From a bacterium (lineage in GTDB: Bacteria > Verrucomicrobiota > Kiritimatiellia > CAIKKV01 > CAITUY01), in the NCBI GenBank assembly GCA_037143175.1, contig JBAWZF010000031.1:1-33226 (forward strand): 33,226 nt of DNA, read 5' to 3'. Below are positions 7,131 through 15,763 of the stretch, in pieces; position 1 is the first letter of the stretch, and each line of letters opens with the position of its first letter. The notes under the pieces were generated by a model, which was given only the letters and a program-made list of their open reading frames with translations, did not search any database and was not told the origin of the DNA. A program made the position numbers and the translations under genes.

Positions 7131-8930
7131 ATGAGGGATGATGAGATGAATGTTGAACAGAAATTACTGGCTTTAAGAAAACTGATGTCAGGGCGCAAGG
7201 TGGCGGCGCTGGTGATACCGTCGTCGGATCCCCATCAGAGTGAATATGTCGGGGCTCGCTGGCAAACCCGTAAGTGGGCCTCTGGCTTTTCCGGGTCAGC
7301 CGGGACCCTGGTGATAACCCTGAAAACAGCCGCGCTCTGGACAGATGGTCGCTATTTTCTTCAGGCTGAACATGAATTGCAGGGGAGTGGAATCAAGCTA
7401 TTCAAAAGCCGGGAGCCAAATGTGCCGACTGTAAATGATTGGATTGCTGATCAACTAAAGCCCGGTCAAACCGTGGCTTTTGATGGACAGGTGGTTTCCC
7501 TCGAATCGGTACAGGAAATGGAGAAGACGTTTTCCTCGAAAAAACTTAAACTCCATACTCACGAAGATTTGTGCGATCAGGTTTGGACGGATCGTCCTCC
7601 GGTCTCCGTAGCACCAGCCATGGATTTTCCTGTCAAATATGCAGGGATAGGGCGGGTCAAGAAACTCGCCGCTGTACGTGCGACGTTGGTGAAAAAGGGG
7701 GCTGACACCTTGTTGCTGGCCTCTCTGGATGACATTGCCTGGCTATTCAACATCAGAGGCGTCGACGTTGAGCATTCTCCGGTGGTTCTGGCCTATGCCT
7801 TGGTGGGGATGAAGAATGTGTTTCTGTTTGTTGATCGAACCAAAATCCCCATTGCACTGCAGAAATCGCTTAAGAAGCAGGGCATCACGTTGCGTCCCTA
7901 TGACACTGTATGCCGGGCCATCCATGCCATGCCGTCGGGTAAGGTCCTCTGTTTCAATCCGCGGCGGGTAAATAAAATGCTGTCTGACGCTATTCCCAAG
8001 GGGGTTCGGCAGATAGAGGAATCCATTGATATCACCACGGAATTGAAGGCTGTCAAAAATCCAGTTGAGCAGTCGCATTGGCATACCGCCGCCAGGTTGG
8101 ACGGTTTGGCGCTGGTGAAGTTCTTCGCCTGGCTTGAAAATGCCCTGAAGAAGGGGGCGCGGATAACGGAGTATACGGCGAGGGAAGCGCTTAAGGAATT
8201 TCGGCGGGAAGCCCCGGAATATCGGGATGACAGTTTTAATGCAATATGTGGTTATCAGGCCAATGCGGCCATGATTCACTATACAGTCGCTCCTGAGTCG
8301 GCGGCCCTGCTCAAGCCGAAGGGTTTGTTTCTCGTGGATTCGGGGGGGAATTATTACGAAGGAACCATGGATACGACCCGGACAGTGGCGCTTGGTCCTG
8401 TATCGGTGTCGGCGCGTCGCCATTATACCCTGGTGCTGAAAGGGATGATAGCGTTGAGTCGGGTGTGTTTTCCTGTCGGGCTGACCGGCACCCATCTGGA
8501 TGCGTTGGCGCGACTACCGCTATGGGCGGATGGCTTGAATTACAAACATGGAAGTGGGCATGGGGTGGGGGCTTATCTCAACGTGCATGAGGGCCCACAT
8601 GGATTCACTTCTGCATGGAATCAAAGTGTATTCAAGCCCGGGATGGTGGTGACGATTGAACCCGGCTTCTACCGTGAGGGCGAGTATGGGATCCGGATTG
8701 AGAATATGGTTATGGTCGCGGAGGCGGGAAATACCGAGTATGGGCAATTCCTGCGGTTTGACACCTTGACGCTGTGCCCAATTGATACCGCGCCAATAAT
8801 CCCGAAACTGCTCACCCCTGAAGAGCGCGCGTGGCTGAATGCTTACCATAAGAATGTCTGGACTTGTCTGTCGCCACACCTTAAAGGTGATGCCCTCGTC
8901 TGGCTTAGGCAGAAAACCAAATTAATTTAA
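7131..8930 (+). CDS. pepP: Xaa-Pro aminopeptidase (M24 family, large eukaryote-like form)
   Basis: A cytoplasmic metallopeptidase that removes N-terminal residues preceding proline. At 599 residues it has the three-domain plan of the large aminopeptidase P group (XPNPEP1-like): two creatinase-type N-terminal domains (about 1-150 and 160-320) and a pita-bread M24 domain (about 330-560). The metal ligands are all visible: D403 and D414 (VDSGG and MDTTRT), H477 (GSGHGVG), E510 (IEPGFY) and E524 (IENMV). The C-terminal extension (about 540-599) is also typical of this group. Start choice is uncertain: ATG 7131 follows a GGGG stretch, while ATG 7146 (MNVEQKLLALRK) is equally plausible. Confidence 0.93.
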   Translation: MRDDEMNVEQKLLALRKLMSGRKVAALVIPSSDPHQSEYVGARWQTRKWASGFSGSAGTLVITLKTAALWTDGRYFLQAEHELQGSGIKLFKSREPNVPTVNDWIADQLKPGQTVAFDGQVVSLESVQEMEKTFSSKKLKLHTHEDLCDQVWTDRPPVSVAPAMDFPVKYAGIGRVKKLAAVRATLVKKGADTLLLASLDDIAWLFNIRGVDVEHSPVVLAYALVGMKNVFLFVDRTKIPIALQKSLKKQGITLRPYDTVCRAIHAMPSGKVLCFNPRRVNKMLSDAIPKGVRQIEESIDITTELKAVKNPVEQSHWHTAARLDGLALVKFFAWLENALKKGARITEYTAREALKEFRREAPEYRDDSFNAICGYQANAAMIHYTVAPESAALLKPKGLFLVDSGGNYYEGTMDTTRTVALGPVSVSARRHYTLVLKGMIALSRVCFPVGLTGTHLDALARLPLWADGLNYKHGSGHGVGAYLNVHEGPHGFTSAWNQSVFKPGMVVTIEPGFYREGEYGIRIENMVMVAEAGNTEYGQFLRFDTLTLCPIDTAPIIPKLLTPEERAWLNAYHKNVWTCLSPHLKGDALVWLRQKTKLI

Positions 8931-9053
8931 CAACAGGAGTTGCATTGAGACATCAGTCATCCCAAACCAGATGAGCGCCCCGAGATGTTTAATTCTTCAA
9001 AATCCTCCTAAATTGACAAAGGGGGGGGAAACTGGCACGCTCTTTACTTACAT

Positions 9054-9644
9054 ATGGCAACAAGGGATGAACAAGGATTAGCCCCACGTGTGGTGTTAGG
9101 GGTAACGGGCTCGATAGCGGCATTTAAGGCCGTTGAGTTACTACGCCTGATGCAGAAAAAAGGCTGGGATGTTTCTGTGGTCATGACAGACGCAGCAACC
9201 CGGTTCGTTACTCCACTTACCTTTCAAACTTTGTCACGAAACACTGTGGGGCAGGGCTTGTTTGATGAGACGGACGGCTGGCATCCGGAGCACATTGCTT
9301 ATGCGGATCGGGCGGATGTATTGCTGATAGCCCCCTGTACGGCCAATGTCATTGCCAAAATCGCGTACGGTTTAGCAGATGATTTACTGACCTGCACCGT
9401 GCTGGCAACGAAGGCGCCGCTAGTGATCGCGCCAGCGATGAATGACAACATGTGGGCTCATCCAGCGACCCGGGCGAATGTGGTAACCCTGCAAGCCCGT
9501 GGGGTGGCCTTTGTTGAGGTTGCCTCTGGCGATCTGGCCTGTGGCAGGGAGGGGCAGGGGCGCCTGGCCGACCTGCAAAACATTCTTACGGTGGTAGAGT
9601 CTGTATTAACGAAATCTCTATTGAAAAGAGGAGTGAGCACATGA
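9054..9644 (+). CDS. coaC: Phosphopantothenoylcysteine decarboxylase (stand-alone CoaC flavoprotein)
   Basis: An FMN-dependent HFCD-family decarboxylase that makes 4'-phosphopantetheine in coenzyme A synthesis. Motifs: GVTGSIAAFKA near the N terminus, the catalytic-histidine region EHIAYADRADVLLIAPCTAN, the substrate-clamp motif PAMNDNMW, and the ACGREGQGRL cysteine loop. It ends at 196 residues with no CoaB synthetase domain, so CoaB must be encoded elsewhere. ATG 9054 is the only ATG in frame. No ribosome-binding sequence lies close to it; a TTGACA at 9013-9018 lacks a -10 element at normal spacing. Its TGA overlaps the ATG of the following small gene by four bases. Confidence 0.93.
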   Translation: MATRDEQGLAPRVVLGVTGSIAAFKAVELLRLMQKKGWDVSVVMTDAATRFVTPLTFQTLSRNTVGQGLFDETDGWHPEHIAYADRADVLLIAPCTANVIAKIAYGLADDLLTCTVLATKAPLVIAPAMNDNMWAHPATRANVVTLQARGVAFVEVASGDLACGREGQGRLADLQNILTVVESVLTKSLLKRGVST

Positions 9645-9817
9645 CGAAAAATGTATTGATAGCTTTGCTTTTAATCGCCTTGTCTGTCGTTGTTATGATT
9701 TTCACCAAGGGGGATGCTCCGGTGAATTTGGTATTTACGGTGATCAAGCCGGCGGCCTCGCTGGTATACCTGTGCTTTACGGCGCTGGGCGTGACTATTG
9801 GCGTCCTCTTGAAGTAA
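9641..9817 (+). CDS. Small two-helix membrane protein, LapA/DUF1049-like
   Basis: A 58-residue protein starting at the ATGA overlap with coaC, so probably translated by coupling. Two hydrophobic segments (about 4-22 and 29-56) are separated by a short polar loop (TKGDAPVN), and the protein ends in Lys. The pattern, N-terminal helix, short 'asn/pro-val-xx-phe' link, second helix ending in a Gly-rich VTIGVLLK, resembles lipopolysaccharide-assembly protein A domains (LapA). That assignment is by pattern only. In other bacteria LapA-type proteins sit in the inner membrane and affect LPS transport regulation. It lies 7 bp ahead of a membrane-anchored kinase. Confidence 0.7.
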   Translation: MTKNVLIALLLIALSVVVMIFTKGDAPVNLVFTVIKPAASLVYLCFTALGVTIGVLLK

Positions 9818-9824
9818 TGGTTCT

Positions 9825-11969
9825 ATGAGTGATTTTACACTAGCGGGATTCGAGCTGATTGAGAAGGTTGGGGAAGGTGGCATGGGGCAAGTATGGAAAG
9901 CCCGCCAGCTTTCCCTGGACCGGCTTGTGGCAATCAAGTTTCTCCCTCCCCGGCTGAGTCATGATCCCGAGAGTATCAGGCAGATTATCAAAGAGGCGCG
10001 GACGGCTGCAAAACTGAAGCATCCCGGTATTGTGCATGTTTATGATGCCAGTGAACAGGATGGGCATTGCTGTTTGGTAATGGAATATGTCGATGGGTAT
10101 ACCGTCGGGCAGTGGGTTACGCGCAAAAAACTCCTTTCGTATAAAGATGCGCTGGTGGTGATCGAGTCTGTTGCCGTAGCTCTCAAATATGCGTGGCGTG
10201 AGGCTGGCTTAATTCATTGCGACATAAAGCCTGAAAATATCATGATTGATCATGATGGCACCATCAAGGTGGCTGATCTCGGGTTGTCGATCACTCGCGA
10301 ATCGCAGAGTGCGCATCAGGCCTCCGATGAAATTGTAGGCACCCCGGGTTACATTTCTCCCGAGCAGGTTCGGGGAGACGTCCAATTGGATTGCCGTACT
10401 GATATTTATGCATTGGGGTGCTGCTTGTATCAGATGGTGACTGGAGAGCGGCCGTTTAAAAGCCTTACCGACAGTGAGGCCATGGAAGCCCAGGTGTCTT
10501 CGCAGATTCCGGACCCTCGCGACCTTGTTCCCGGAATTCCGGCTTCTGTGTGTGGTTTGATTGAATGGATGCTCATTAAAGACCGGGAGCATCGTCTTGC
10601 GGATTGGGATGCCGTTCTGAAGGAATTGCACCGGGTGCAAAAGAGTTCCATGTTCACGCGCGAGGTTCCGTCTGAGGGGGCTAGTACCATGCGGCGGCGT
10701 GTGCAGGCCACAGCTCCAATTCCTGATTCGAAGAACGACGGGAGACGCCCTGCCTTGGTTCGCATAGCTGTAATATTGGTGGTGGGTGTTCTGCTTGCGG
10801 CAATTTTGGAGTGGCGGACGAGGTGGGTTATTCATAAAAAAATTCCGATCGTAGGGGATCCGATTCCGACGCTTACAGTTAAGGCGGTAACCAATGTGCC
10901 CCCTCCGGCGCCTCATCCGGTTGTGATCCCTCTGAATCATGATAAGGAAATTGCACGAGCAACGAAGCGAATTCACAGGATGGTTGAGGACTTCATTGCG
11001 TCCGGGGATTTTTCTGAAGGAATCCAGTGGCTTGAATCCTATTCGGAAGGCTATGCCAAAGAGACACTGGGGCTCCGTCAAAATCTCGCGCAGTCCCTGA
11101 AGACTAAAAAAGAAGTGCAGGATGAGGTTGTAAAGGCGGAGGCGGATTGGACGAATCGCCTGGTGGAGATTACCTCCTGCGTCTTATCGGGGAAATATAT
11201 GGTTGCCCATCAATTGGTGGATGCGGCGCAAAAAGAAGATAAATTGCGAAAGCACCAGACCGAGATGGTCTCCATGAATCGTATTTTGGAAGATGCCTGT
11301 GTCCTGCCAGATAAGGTCCTGAAAACTTTTGAACCTGATGTCGGAAGAATCGTTGTCATCCAGCTTGTACGCGGTCCATTCACGGGGAGGTTGATTGCGA
11401 TCCGTGATCGAAAATTGGTTATGAAAACCATGAATGATACGGCACAAATTGATGTGCGCTTTGAAGAGTTGTCTTCAGCGGAACGTCAAGCACGTCTTCT
11501 TGCTCTTGATCTTCCTGAGGGAAATTTAGTTCGTGGGGTGGCGGCGTATAACGGTGAAAAGGATGATGAGGCTGAGGCCCTTTTGGGAAAGACCGGTTCG
11601 GTACTTGGGCCCATGCTAATAGAGCGAAAGAAGGCTCTTGCAGGTTTTGCTAAGCCCCCGGAACCAGCGCAGGACATTGCGCGCGCTAATGAAGAGGCGT
11701 CTATGGTTGAGGATCCGGCCTTCATCGCCTTTGCCAAGCTTTTGAAGCGGGCGGGGATTGATCTCGCACAACATGATTTGTCGAAAATGAGAAGTGCCAT
11801 CGAATCTGCTCCAATGAGCTGTGAAATAGCCAAGCAGGCAGACCGGGCTATGGATGAGTATTTAGAGGCCCACGGGACCTCTACCTTTGCGGAGAAGCAT
11901 GCGGATCTGGTTTTAGCTTTTCAGAGTGCGTGTGGACGTGCGATGCGTCAATCGCAGTTCCGCCCTTGA
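9825..11969 (+). CDS. Membrane-anchored PknB-type serine/threonine protein kinase with HCD catalytic loop
   Basis: Residues about 9-270 form a Hanks-type kinase: glycine loop VGEGGMGQVW (15-24), ATP-binding K38 (AIKF), catalytic loop HCDIKPEN (H131-C132-D133), DLG (D151) in place of DFG, and the GTPGYISPEQ activation segment end. The usual HRD arginine is cysteine, so the kinase is of the non-RD type and may not need activation-loop phosphorylation. A single membrane helix lies at about 310-330. The remaining 380 or so residues would be periplasmic; they are largely helical and not recognised as PASTA, TPR or WD repeats. It is last in the coaC / small protein / kinase run and ends 3 bp from the convergent mtnA. 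Confidence 0.92.
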   Translation: MSDFTLAGFELIEKVGEGGMGQVWKARQLSLDRLVAIKFLPPRLSHDPESIRQIIKEARTAAKLKHPGIVHVYDASEQDGHCCLVMEYVDGYTVGQWVTRKKLLSYKDALVVIESVAVALKYAWREAGLIHCDIKPENIMIDHDGTIKVADLGLSITRESQSAHQASDEIVGTPGYISPEQVRGDVQLDCRTDIYALGCCLYQMVTGERPFKSLTDSEAMEAQVSSQIPDPRDLVPGIPASVCGLIEWMLIKDREHRLADWDAVLKELHRVQKSSMFTREVPSEGASTMRRRVQATAPIPDSKNDGRRPALVRIAVILVVGVLLAAILEWRTRWVIHKKIPIVGDPIPTLTVKAVTNVPPPAPHPVVIPLNHDKEIARATKRIHRMVEDFIASGDFSEGIQWLESYSEGYAKETLGLRQNLAQSLKTKKEVQDEVVKAEADWTNRLVEITSCVLSGKYMVAHQLVDAAQKEDKLRKHQTEMVSMNRILEDACVLPDKVLKTFEPDVGRIVVIQLVRGPFTGRLIAIRDRKLVMKTMNDTAQIDVRFEELSSAERQARLLALDLPEGNLVRGVAAYNGEKDDEAEALLGKTGSVLGPMLIERKKALAGFAKPPEPAQDIARANEEASMVEDPAFIAFAKLLKRAGIDLAQHDLSKMRSAIESAPMSCEIAKQADRAMDEYLEAHGTSTFAEKHADLVLAFQSACGRAMRQSQFRP

Positions 11970-11972
11970 GGC

Positions 11973-13043
11973 TTAGCCGCTCTTCGCGGTGGTGAGCCCG
12001 GGTGTGAGCGCGAAGGGGGGATAGAGGATCCCTTTTTCGCAAACAATGGCGGTAATCAAGGCGGCCGGTGTTACATCAAATGCGGGAGAATAGGTTTTAA
12101 CACCTTCTGGTGCCGTGCGACGTCCGAACCCCATGGTGATTTCTTCTGCCGCCCGTTCTTCAATGGGAATTTCCGCTCCCGTCTTTAATGAAAAATCAAA
12201 GGTAGAGCTGGGGGCCAGTACGTAGAACGGGATGCTGTGCGCCTTGGCAAGGACGGCCAAACCATAGGTACCAATCTTATTGGCGGCATCACCGTTGGCC
12301 GTAATGCGATCAGCCCCGACCATGACGGCATCAATTTTTTTGGTTTTCATGACATGCGCCGCCATGTTGTCACAGATTAAAGTGACGTCGATTCCGGCCT
12401 GCATCAATTCCCAGGCCGTCAGACGGGCCCCTTGAAGCAGGGGGCGCGTTTCATCTGCGAAGACCCGGATCTTCATTTTTTGCTCGGAAGCCACGTAAAT
12501 GGGGGCCAGGGCGGTGCCATACTCGGCTGTCGCCAGTCCCCCTGCATTGCAATGGGTTAACACGGTGGCGCCATCATGGAGAAGGGTGGCGCCATGTTTG
12601 CCGATGGCGTGACACATCGCCGCATCCTCATCGCGAACCTGAATCGCCTCACGAACCAGGCGTTCCTTAAAGGCAAGCGGCGCAAGGGTGGCGGAGGCCC
12701 GGATTACCTCGCGCATCCGGTCGAGTGCCCAGAACAGATTGACTGCGGTGGGGCGCGAGGTGGATAGGTAGTCTGCCGCCTGGAGGGCGATGTTTGCCAA
12801 TTCAGGGGTAGTGGCCGTCGCTTCACTCTGGATGGCCGTTGCGACTCCCATTGCCGCGGCAATGCCGATGGCGGGAGCACCGCGGACTTGAAGCGTTTTG
12901 ATGGCTTGCCAGATCTCCTTTACGCTTTGGGTGCGCACATAAACCAGTTCGCCTGGCAGGCGGATTTGATCTACCAGGATGACCGAGCCCGGCAACAGGC
13001 TGGCAGGTGAATCGGGGCTCCAATCAATGGTGCGGATAGACAT
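11973..13043 (-). CDS. mtnA: S-methyl-5-thioribose-1-phosphate isomerase
   Basis: MtnA converts 5-methylthioribose 1-phosphate to methylthioribulose 1-phosphate in methionine salvage. The 356-residue length and motifs fit the family: RGAPAIGIAAAMG near residue 54, catalytic cysteine C165 in LTHCNAGGLAT, and catalytic aspartate D245 in GADRITANGD. It is distinguished from eIF2B-type relatives by the conserved cysteine. It is the last gene of a minus-strand run with the CPBP protease and GT2, starting 15 bp after the protease stop, with GGAG upstream. Its neighbours give no metabolic link. Other mtn genes are not evident nearby, unless the class II aldolase-like gene at 17967 contributes, which its motifs do not show. 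Confidence 0.95.
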   Translation of the reverse strand: MSIRTIDWSPDSPASLLPGSVILVDQIRLPGELVYVRTQSVKEIWQAIKTLQVRGAPAIGIAAAMGVATAIQSEATATTPELANIALQAADYLSTSRPTAVNLFWALDRMREVIRASATLAPLAFKERLVREAIQVRDEDAAMCHAIGKHGATLLHDGATVLTHCNAGGLATAEYGTALAPIYVASEQKMKIRVFADETRPLLQGARLTAWELMQAGIDVTLICDNMAAHVMKTKKIDAVMVGADRITANGDAANKIGTYGLAVLAKAHSIPFYVLAPSSTFDFSLKTGAEIPIEERAAEEITMGFGRRTAPEGVKTYSPAFDVTPAALITAIVCEKGILYPPFALTPGLTTAKSG

Positions 13044-13058
13044 ATTTAAGGACTCCGG

Positions 13059-13910
13059 TTAAGGGCGTATGACAAGTAGCATGGCAAGGTTGATCCCGTT
13101 GAACAGCCCATGCATGATGATGGGAACCCATAGGGATTTGGTGTACAGATAGGCAATGGAAAATCCGGCCGCGATGATCAGCAGCGGGATGAATGAGGCC
13201 AGATGGAAATGGATGGATGCAAAGAGAAGCGAAACGATGAAGATGCCCGCGCCAAGACCAAACTTGCGGATGGCTATGGGAAGGAAGATTCCCCGAAAGA
13301 GACATTCTTCAAAAAAAGGAGCAACCGCGACTGCAAATACAAAGATGATTCCCCGGACCCAGAATGAATAATTTCCGGACAGCAGGATGGCAATGTCCTG
13401 GAGATTGGGGGGGTAGCCTTTGACCGACAAGATTCCCTGGTAAACGAGGGAACTTATGAGCATGAACGGGATGAGGGTGATGTAAAATACAAACCCGTAT
13501 TGGATGAGTTTTGGGGATAAGCGGCCAATACCGAAGGATTCTCGCCAACGCCAACCGCGGGAATGAGCGAGCCACGCGATGCCGCCGATCCCGGCCAGAT
13601 CCAGGGTAAGTCCCTGAATGATGATTTGTGTGCCTTCGCTGGGGTGATTCAACATAGCGGAGATTGCCCACCCTGAGCCAATCAGGATGCCGATCAGGCC
13701 GAGGACTCCCACGCCCTCCCGCCAGGTCCATGGGCGTGCGCGGAGCCACGCAATGCGGTCAGCCCAGGGAATCGGTGACCGTCTGGAGCGGAGGATCAGA
13801 AGGGAGGCCGCCAGAGTCCCTCCCAACAACATCATGATATATAAGAACCCCACAATGAGGGCGGGCAGTGAAGTCGGTTGCAACATAAGCTGCTCGCTCA
13901 TTGTGTTCAT
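13059..13910 (-). CDS. CPBP-family intramembrane glutamic endopeptidase
   Basis: A 283-residue multi-pass membrane protein of the CPBP (CAAX prenyl protease / bacteriocin-processing, Rce1-like, ABI) family. The three signature motifs are present: EEXXXR at E201-E202-R206 (EECLFRG), the FXXXH motif ending at H234 (FASIH), and HXXXN at H267-N271 (HGLFNG). The glutamates and histidines form the intramembrane active site. About seven hydrophobic segments are visible. Substrates in bacteria are mostly unknown. Its ATG overlaps the GT2 stop codon by one base (TGATG), so translation is probably coupled. Confidence 0.92.
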   Translation of the reverse strand: MNTMSEQLMLQPTSLPALIVGFLYIMMLLGGTLAASLLILRSRRSPIPWADRIAWLRARPWTWREGVGVLGLIGILIGSGWAISAMLNHPSEGTQIIIQGLTLDLAGIGGIAWLAHSRGWRWRESFGIGRLSPKLIQYGFVFYITLIPFMLISSLVYQGILSVKGYPPNLQDIAILLSGNYSFWVRGIIFVFAVAVAPFFEECLFRGIFLPIAIRKFGLGAGIFIVSLLFASIHFHLASFIPLLIIAAGFSIAYLYTKSLWVPIIMHGLFNGINLAMLLVIRP

Positions 13911-14908
13911 CAGGATTTCTGGGTGCCCTTGGGAAGGTCGGTCGGTTCAATGGATTCCCGGATGACGTAGATTGGTTTCTGTTGTGCCTCATGATAGGTC
14001 CGGATCTGAAGTTCCGCCAGCAGTCCGATGGAGACAAATTGAAGCCCGAAAAAAATGAGCATGAAAGGGGTGATGACCCAGAATGGTCTTTTGATCAACT
14101 CGGAGCAGAACTCTGTGCTGAAGAAAAGGTGGGATAAATTTGCCCCAGCCATAAAGAGGATCATCAGCATGCCGAGGGCCCCAAAAGCCATCCCCCACTT
14201 GCCGAAGATGTGGATCGGCCGAGTACTGTAGCGCATCAGGAATTTCACGGTGACCAGATCCAGAATAACGCGGAAGGTTCGTCCGATCCCATACTTGGTT
14301 GTGCCAAATTGCCGGGCATGATGGGTGACCACAACTTCGGAGATCTGTCCGCCCACCCAGCTCGCCAACGCGGGGATAAACCGGTGGAGTTCCCCGTACA
14401 ATTGGATGTTCTGCACGATTTCCCGGCGATAGGCCTTGAGGGTGCACCCGTAATCGTGAAGATGGACGCCTGTGATATGACTGATCAGGTAATTGGCAAT
14501 AACAGAGGGGAGGCGACGGTTGATGTAAGTGTCCTTCCGGTCCCGGCGCCAGCCGCTCACAACGTCAAATCCTTTATCAATCTCGGCCAGCAGCTTGGGG
14601 ATATCCGTGGGATCATTCTGAAGGTCGGCATCCATCGTGATGATGATCTCGCCGTGGGACTCATTGAAGCCGGCGCTCATGGCTGCGGTTTGGCCGAAGT
14701 TGCGGCGGAATTGAATGAGGTGGAGTCCGGAATACTGCGTGGACAACTCCTTCATTTTTTTCCATGAATTGTCTTTGCTGCCGTCATCGACCAGTACAAT
14801 CTCATAGGAACGACCGATGGCCGTCAGGGCGGCATGCAGGCGTGAAACCAGTAGTTCAACGCTCTCTTCCTCATTGAAAATCGGTACCACCACGGAAATA
14901 TCTATCAT
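13910..14908 (-). CDS. GT2 family polyprenyl-phosphate glycosyltransferase (DPM1/ArnC-like)
   Basis: An inverting glycosyltransferase of 332 residues. The N-terminal GT-A domain (about 1-225) begins ISVVVPIFNEEESVE, has nucleotide-binding VLVDDGS (38-44) and the metal-binding DAD motif (D93-D95 in TMDADLQNDP). Two membrane helices follow at about 237-258 and 279-299. This plan matches dolichol/undecaprenyl-phosphate sugar transferases such as ArnC, GtrB and DPM1, which load a sugar from a nucleotide donor onto a lipid carrier at the inner face of the cytoplasmic membrane. The donor sugar cannot be inferred. GAGGA precedes the ATG. It opens the GT2-CPBP-mtnA run. Confidence 0.93.
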   Translation of the reverse strand: MIDISVVVPIFNEEESVELLVSRLHAALTAIGRSYEIVLVDDGSKDNSWKKMKELSTQYSGLHLIQFRRNFGQTAAMSAGFNESHGEIIITMDADLQNDPTDIPKLLAEIDKGFDVVSGWRRDRKDTYINRRLPSVIANYLISHITGVHLHDYGCTLKAYRREIVQNIQLYGELHRFIPALASWVGGQISEVVVTHHARQFGTTKYGIGRTFRVILDLVTVKFLMRYSTRPIHIFGKWGMAFGALGMLMILFMAGANLSHLFFSTEFCSELIKRPFWVITPFMLIFFGLQFVSIGLLAELQIRTYHEAQQKPIYVIRESIEPTDLPKGTQKS

Positions 14909-15021
14909 AGCGCTTCCTCATCGTTTTTGGATGCAAATTTGTATCACAGTTCAATCATCCTGCCACGGATAAAAGCAATGGAGTCATTTCTGTCTCGACA
15001 CAGAAAGACGGGCATCGCAGG

Positions 15022-15684
15022 ATGTCGGCTATGAGTCCAAAATTAGTGAATAAACAAGAAGCCGTACGTTCCGACCGATGGGAGGAAAAACTGGCTGTCC
15101 TGGCCCGAAGTCGCGGGGATGGCGAGGCGGTCGCGACGCGGGCGATTCAGCTCAGTCGTCAGTTGAGTCTTTCCCCCTGGATTGCTTTGGGAATTGCCGA
15201 ACGTCTGATTTCGATGAAAGATGCCCGGATCCTGGATCAAGTGGGCCGCTGCAAAGAACTGCAAACAGCCATTCTTGACAAGCATCGCACGATCGAAGAA
15301 TTGCGGGTCATGATGCCGTATGCCGCCCATTTCCTTGCGGTAGAGTTGATGGAAGTGCTGAAACATGAGTCGGGCGATATCCGTGTTGTCATACGGATTC
15401 TTGAATCGGTTTTAAACGCGGAGCGGAATTCGGATGATGAGTCGTTGACCATGCTGGTGCGGACCCGGACGAATAATGAGTATGCCGCTATTGTCCGTAA
15501 GATATTGGGAATCATCCGCCGGACGCGTTGTGATGTGCGTATGGCGCTGGAGGTCGATGCCGGCCATGTCACCGAGCAATTCGCAGCCGATCACATCAGG
15601 CAGAGACGGCGTCTGGCAATGGAAGAGTACCAGGATAACGCGCCTCAAGCTGCTCCAGGTCGTGACCATTGGCCAAAGGGTTAA
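15022..15684 (+). CDS. Unrecognised helical protein of 220 residues
   Basis: No family recognised. The sequence is predicted by eye to be almost wholly alpha-helical, highly charged, with no membrane segment or signal peptide. It contains short helical hairpin-like stretches (LSRQLSLSPWIALGIAERL, VIRILESVL) and an acidic/basic C-terminal tail. ATG 15031 (MSPKLVNKQE) may be the true start because AGGA at 15019-15022 lies 8 nt before it. It is transcribed alone, divergent from the GT2 run and convergent with fusA, sharing a bidirectional terminator. Codon use resembles its neighbours, so it looks like a resident gene. Confidence 0.75.
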   Translation: MSAMSPKLVNKQEAVRSDRWEEKLAVLARSRGDGEAVATRAIQLSRQLSLSPWIALGIAERLISMKDARILDQVGRCKELQTAILDKHRTIEELRVMMPYAAHFLAVELMEVLKHESGDIRVVIRILESVLNAERNSDDESLTMLVRTRTNNEYAAIVRKILGIIRRTRCDVRMALEVDAGHVTEQFAADHIRQRRRLAMEEYQDNAPQAAPGRDHWPKG

Positions 15685-15708
15685 GTCAAGTGTAAGCCTG
15701 TCAAAGTT

Positions 15709-15748
15709 AAAAAAAAGGCGGCCGGGTTGCCCTGGCCGCCTTTTTGAT
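15709..15748. terminator. Bidirectional terminator between the helical-protein gene and fusA
   Basis: AAAAAGGCGGCC (15712-15723) pairs with GGCCGCCTTTTT (15734-15745) around a 10-nt loop. A-run on one side and T-run on the other allow it to end both the plus-strand gene (stop 15684) and fusA (stop 15764). Confidence 0.9.
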
Positions 15749-15763
15749 TTTCTCTTGAAGACC

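Noticed and set aside
9013-9018. TTGACA as a coaC promoter -35
   Set aside because: No -10 hexamer lies at 16-18 bp; the nearest resembling element is 24 bp away.
13024-14447. Minus-strand alternative frames overlapping mtnA, the CPBP gene and GT2
   Set aside because: Each coincides with a better-supported gene in another frame and shows no domain.
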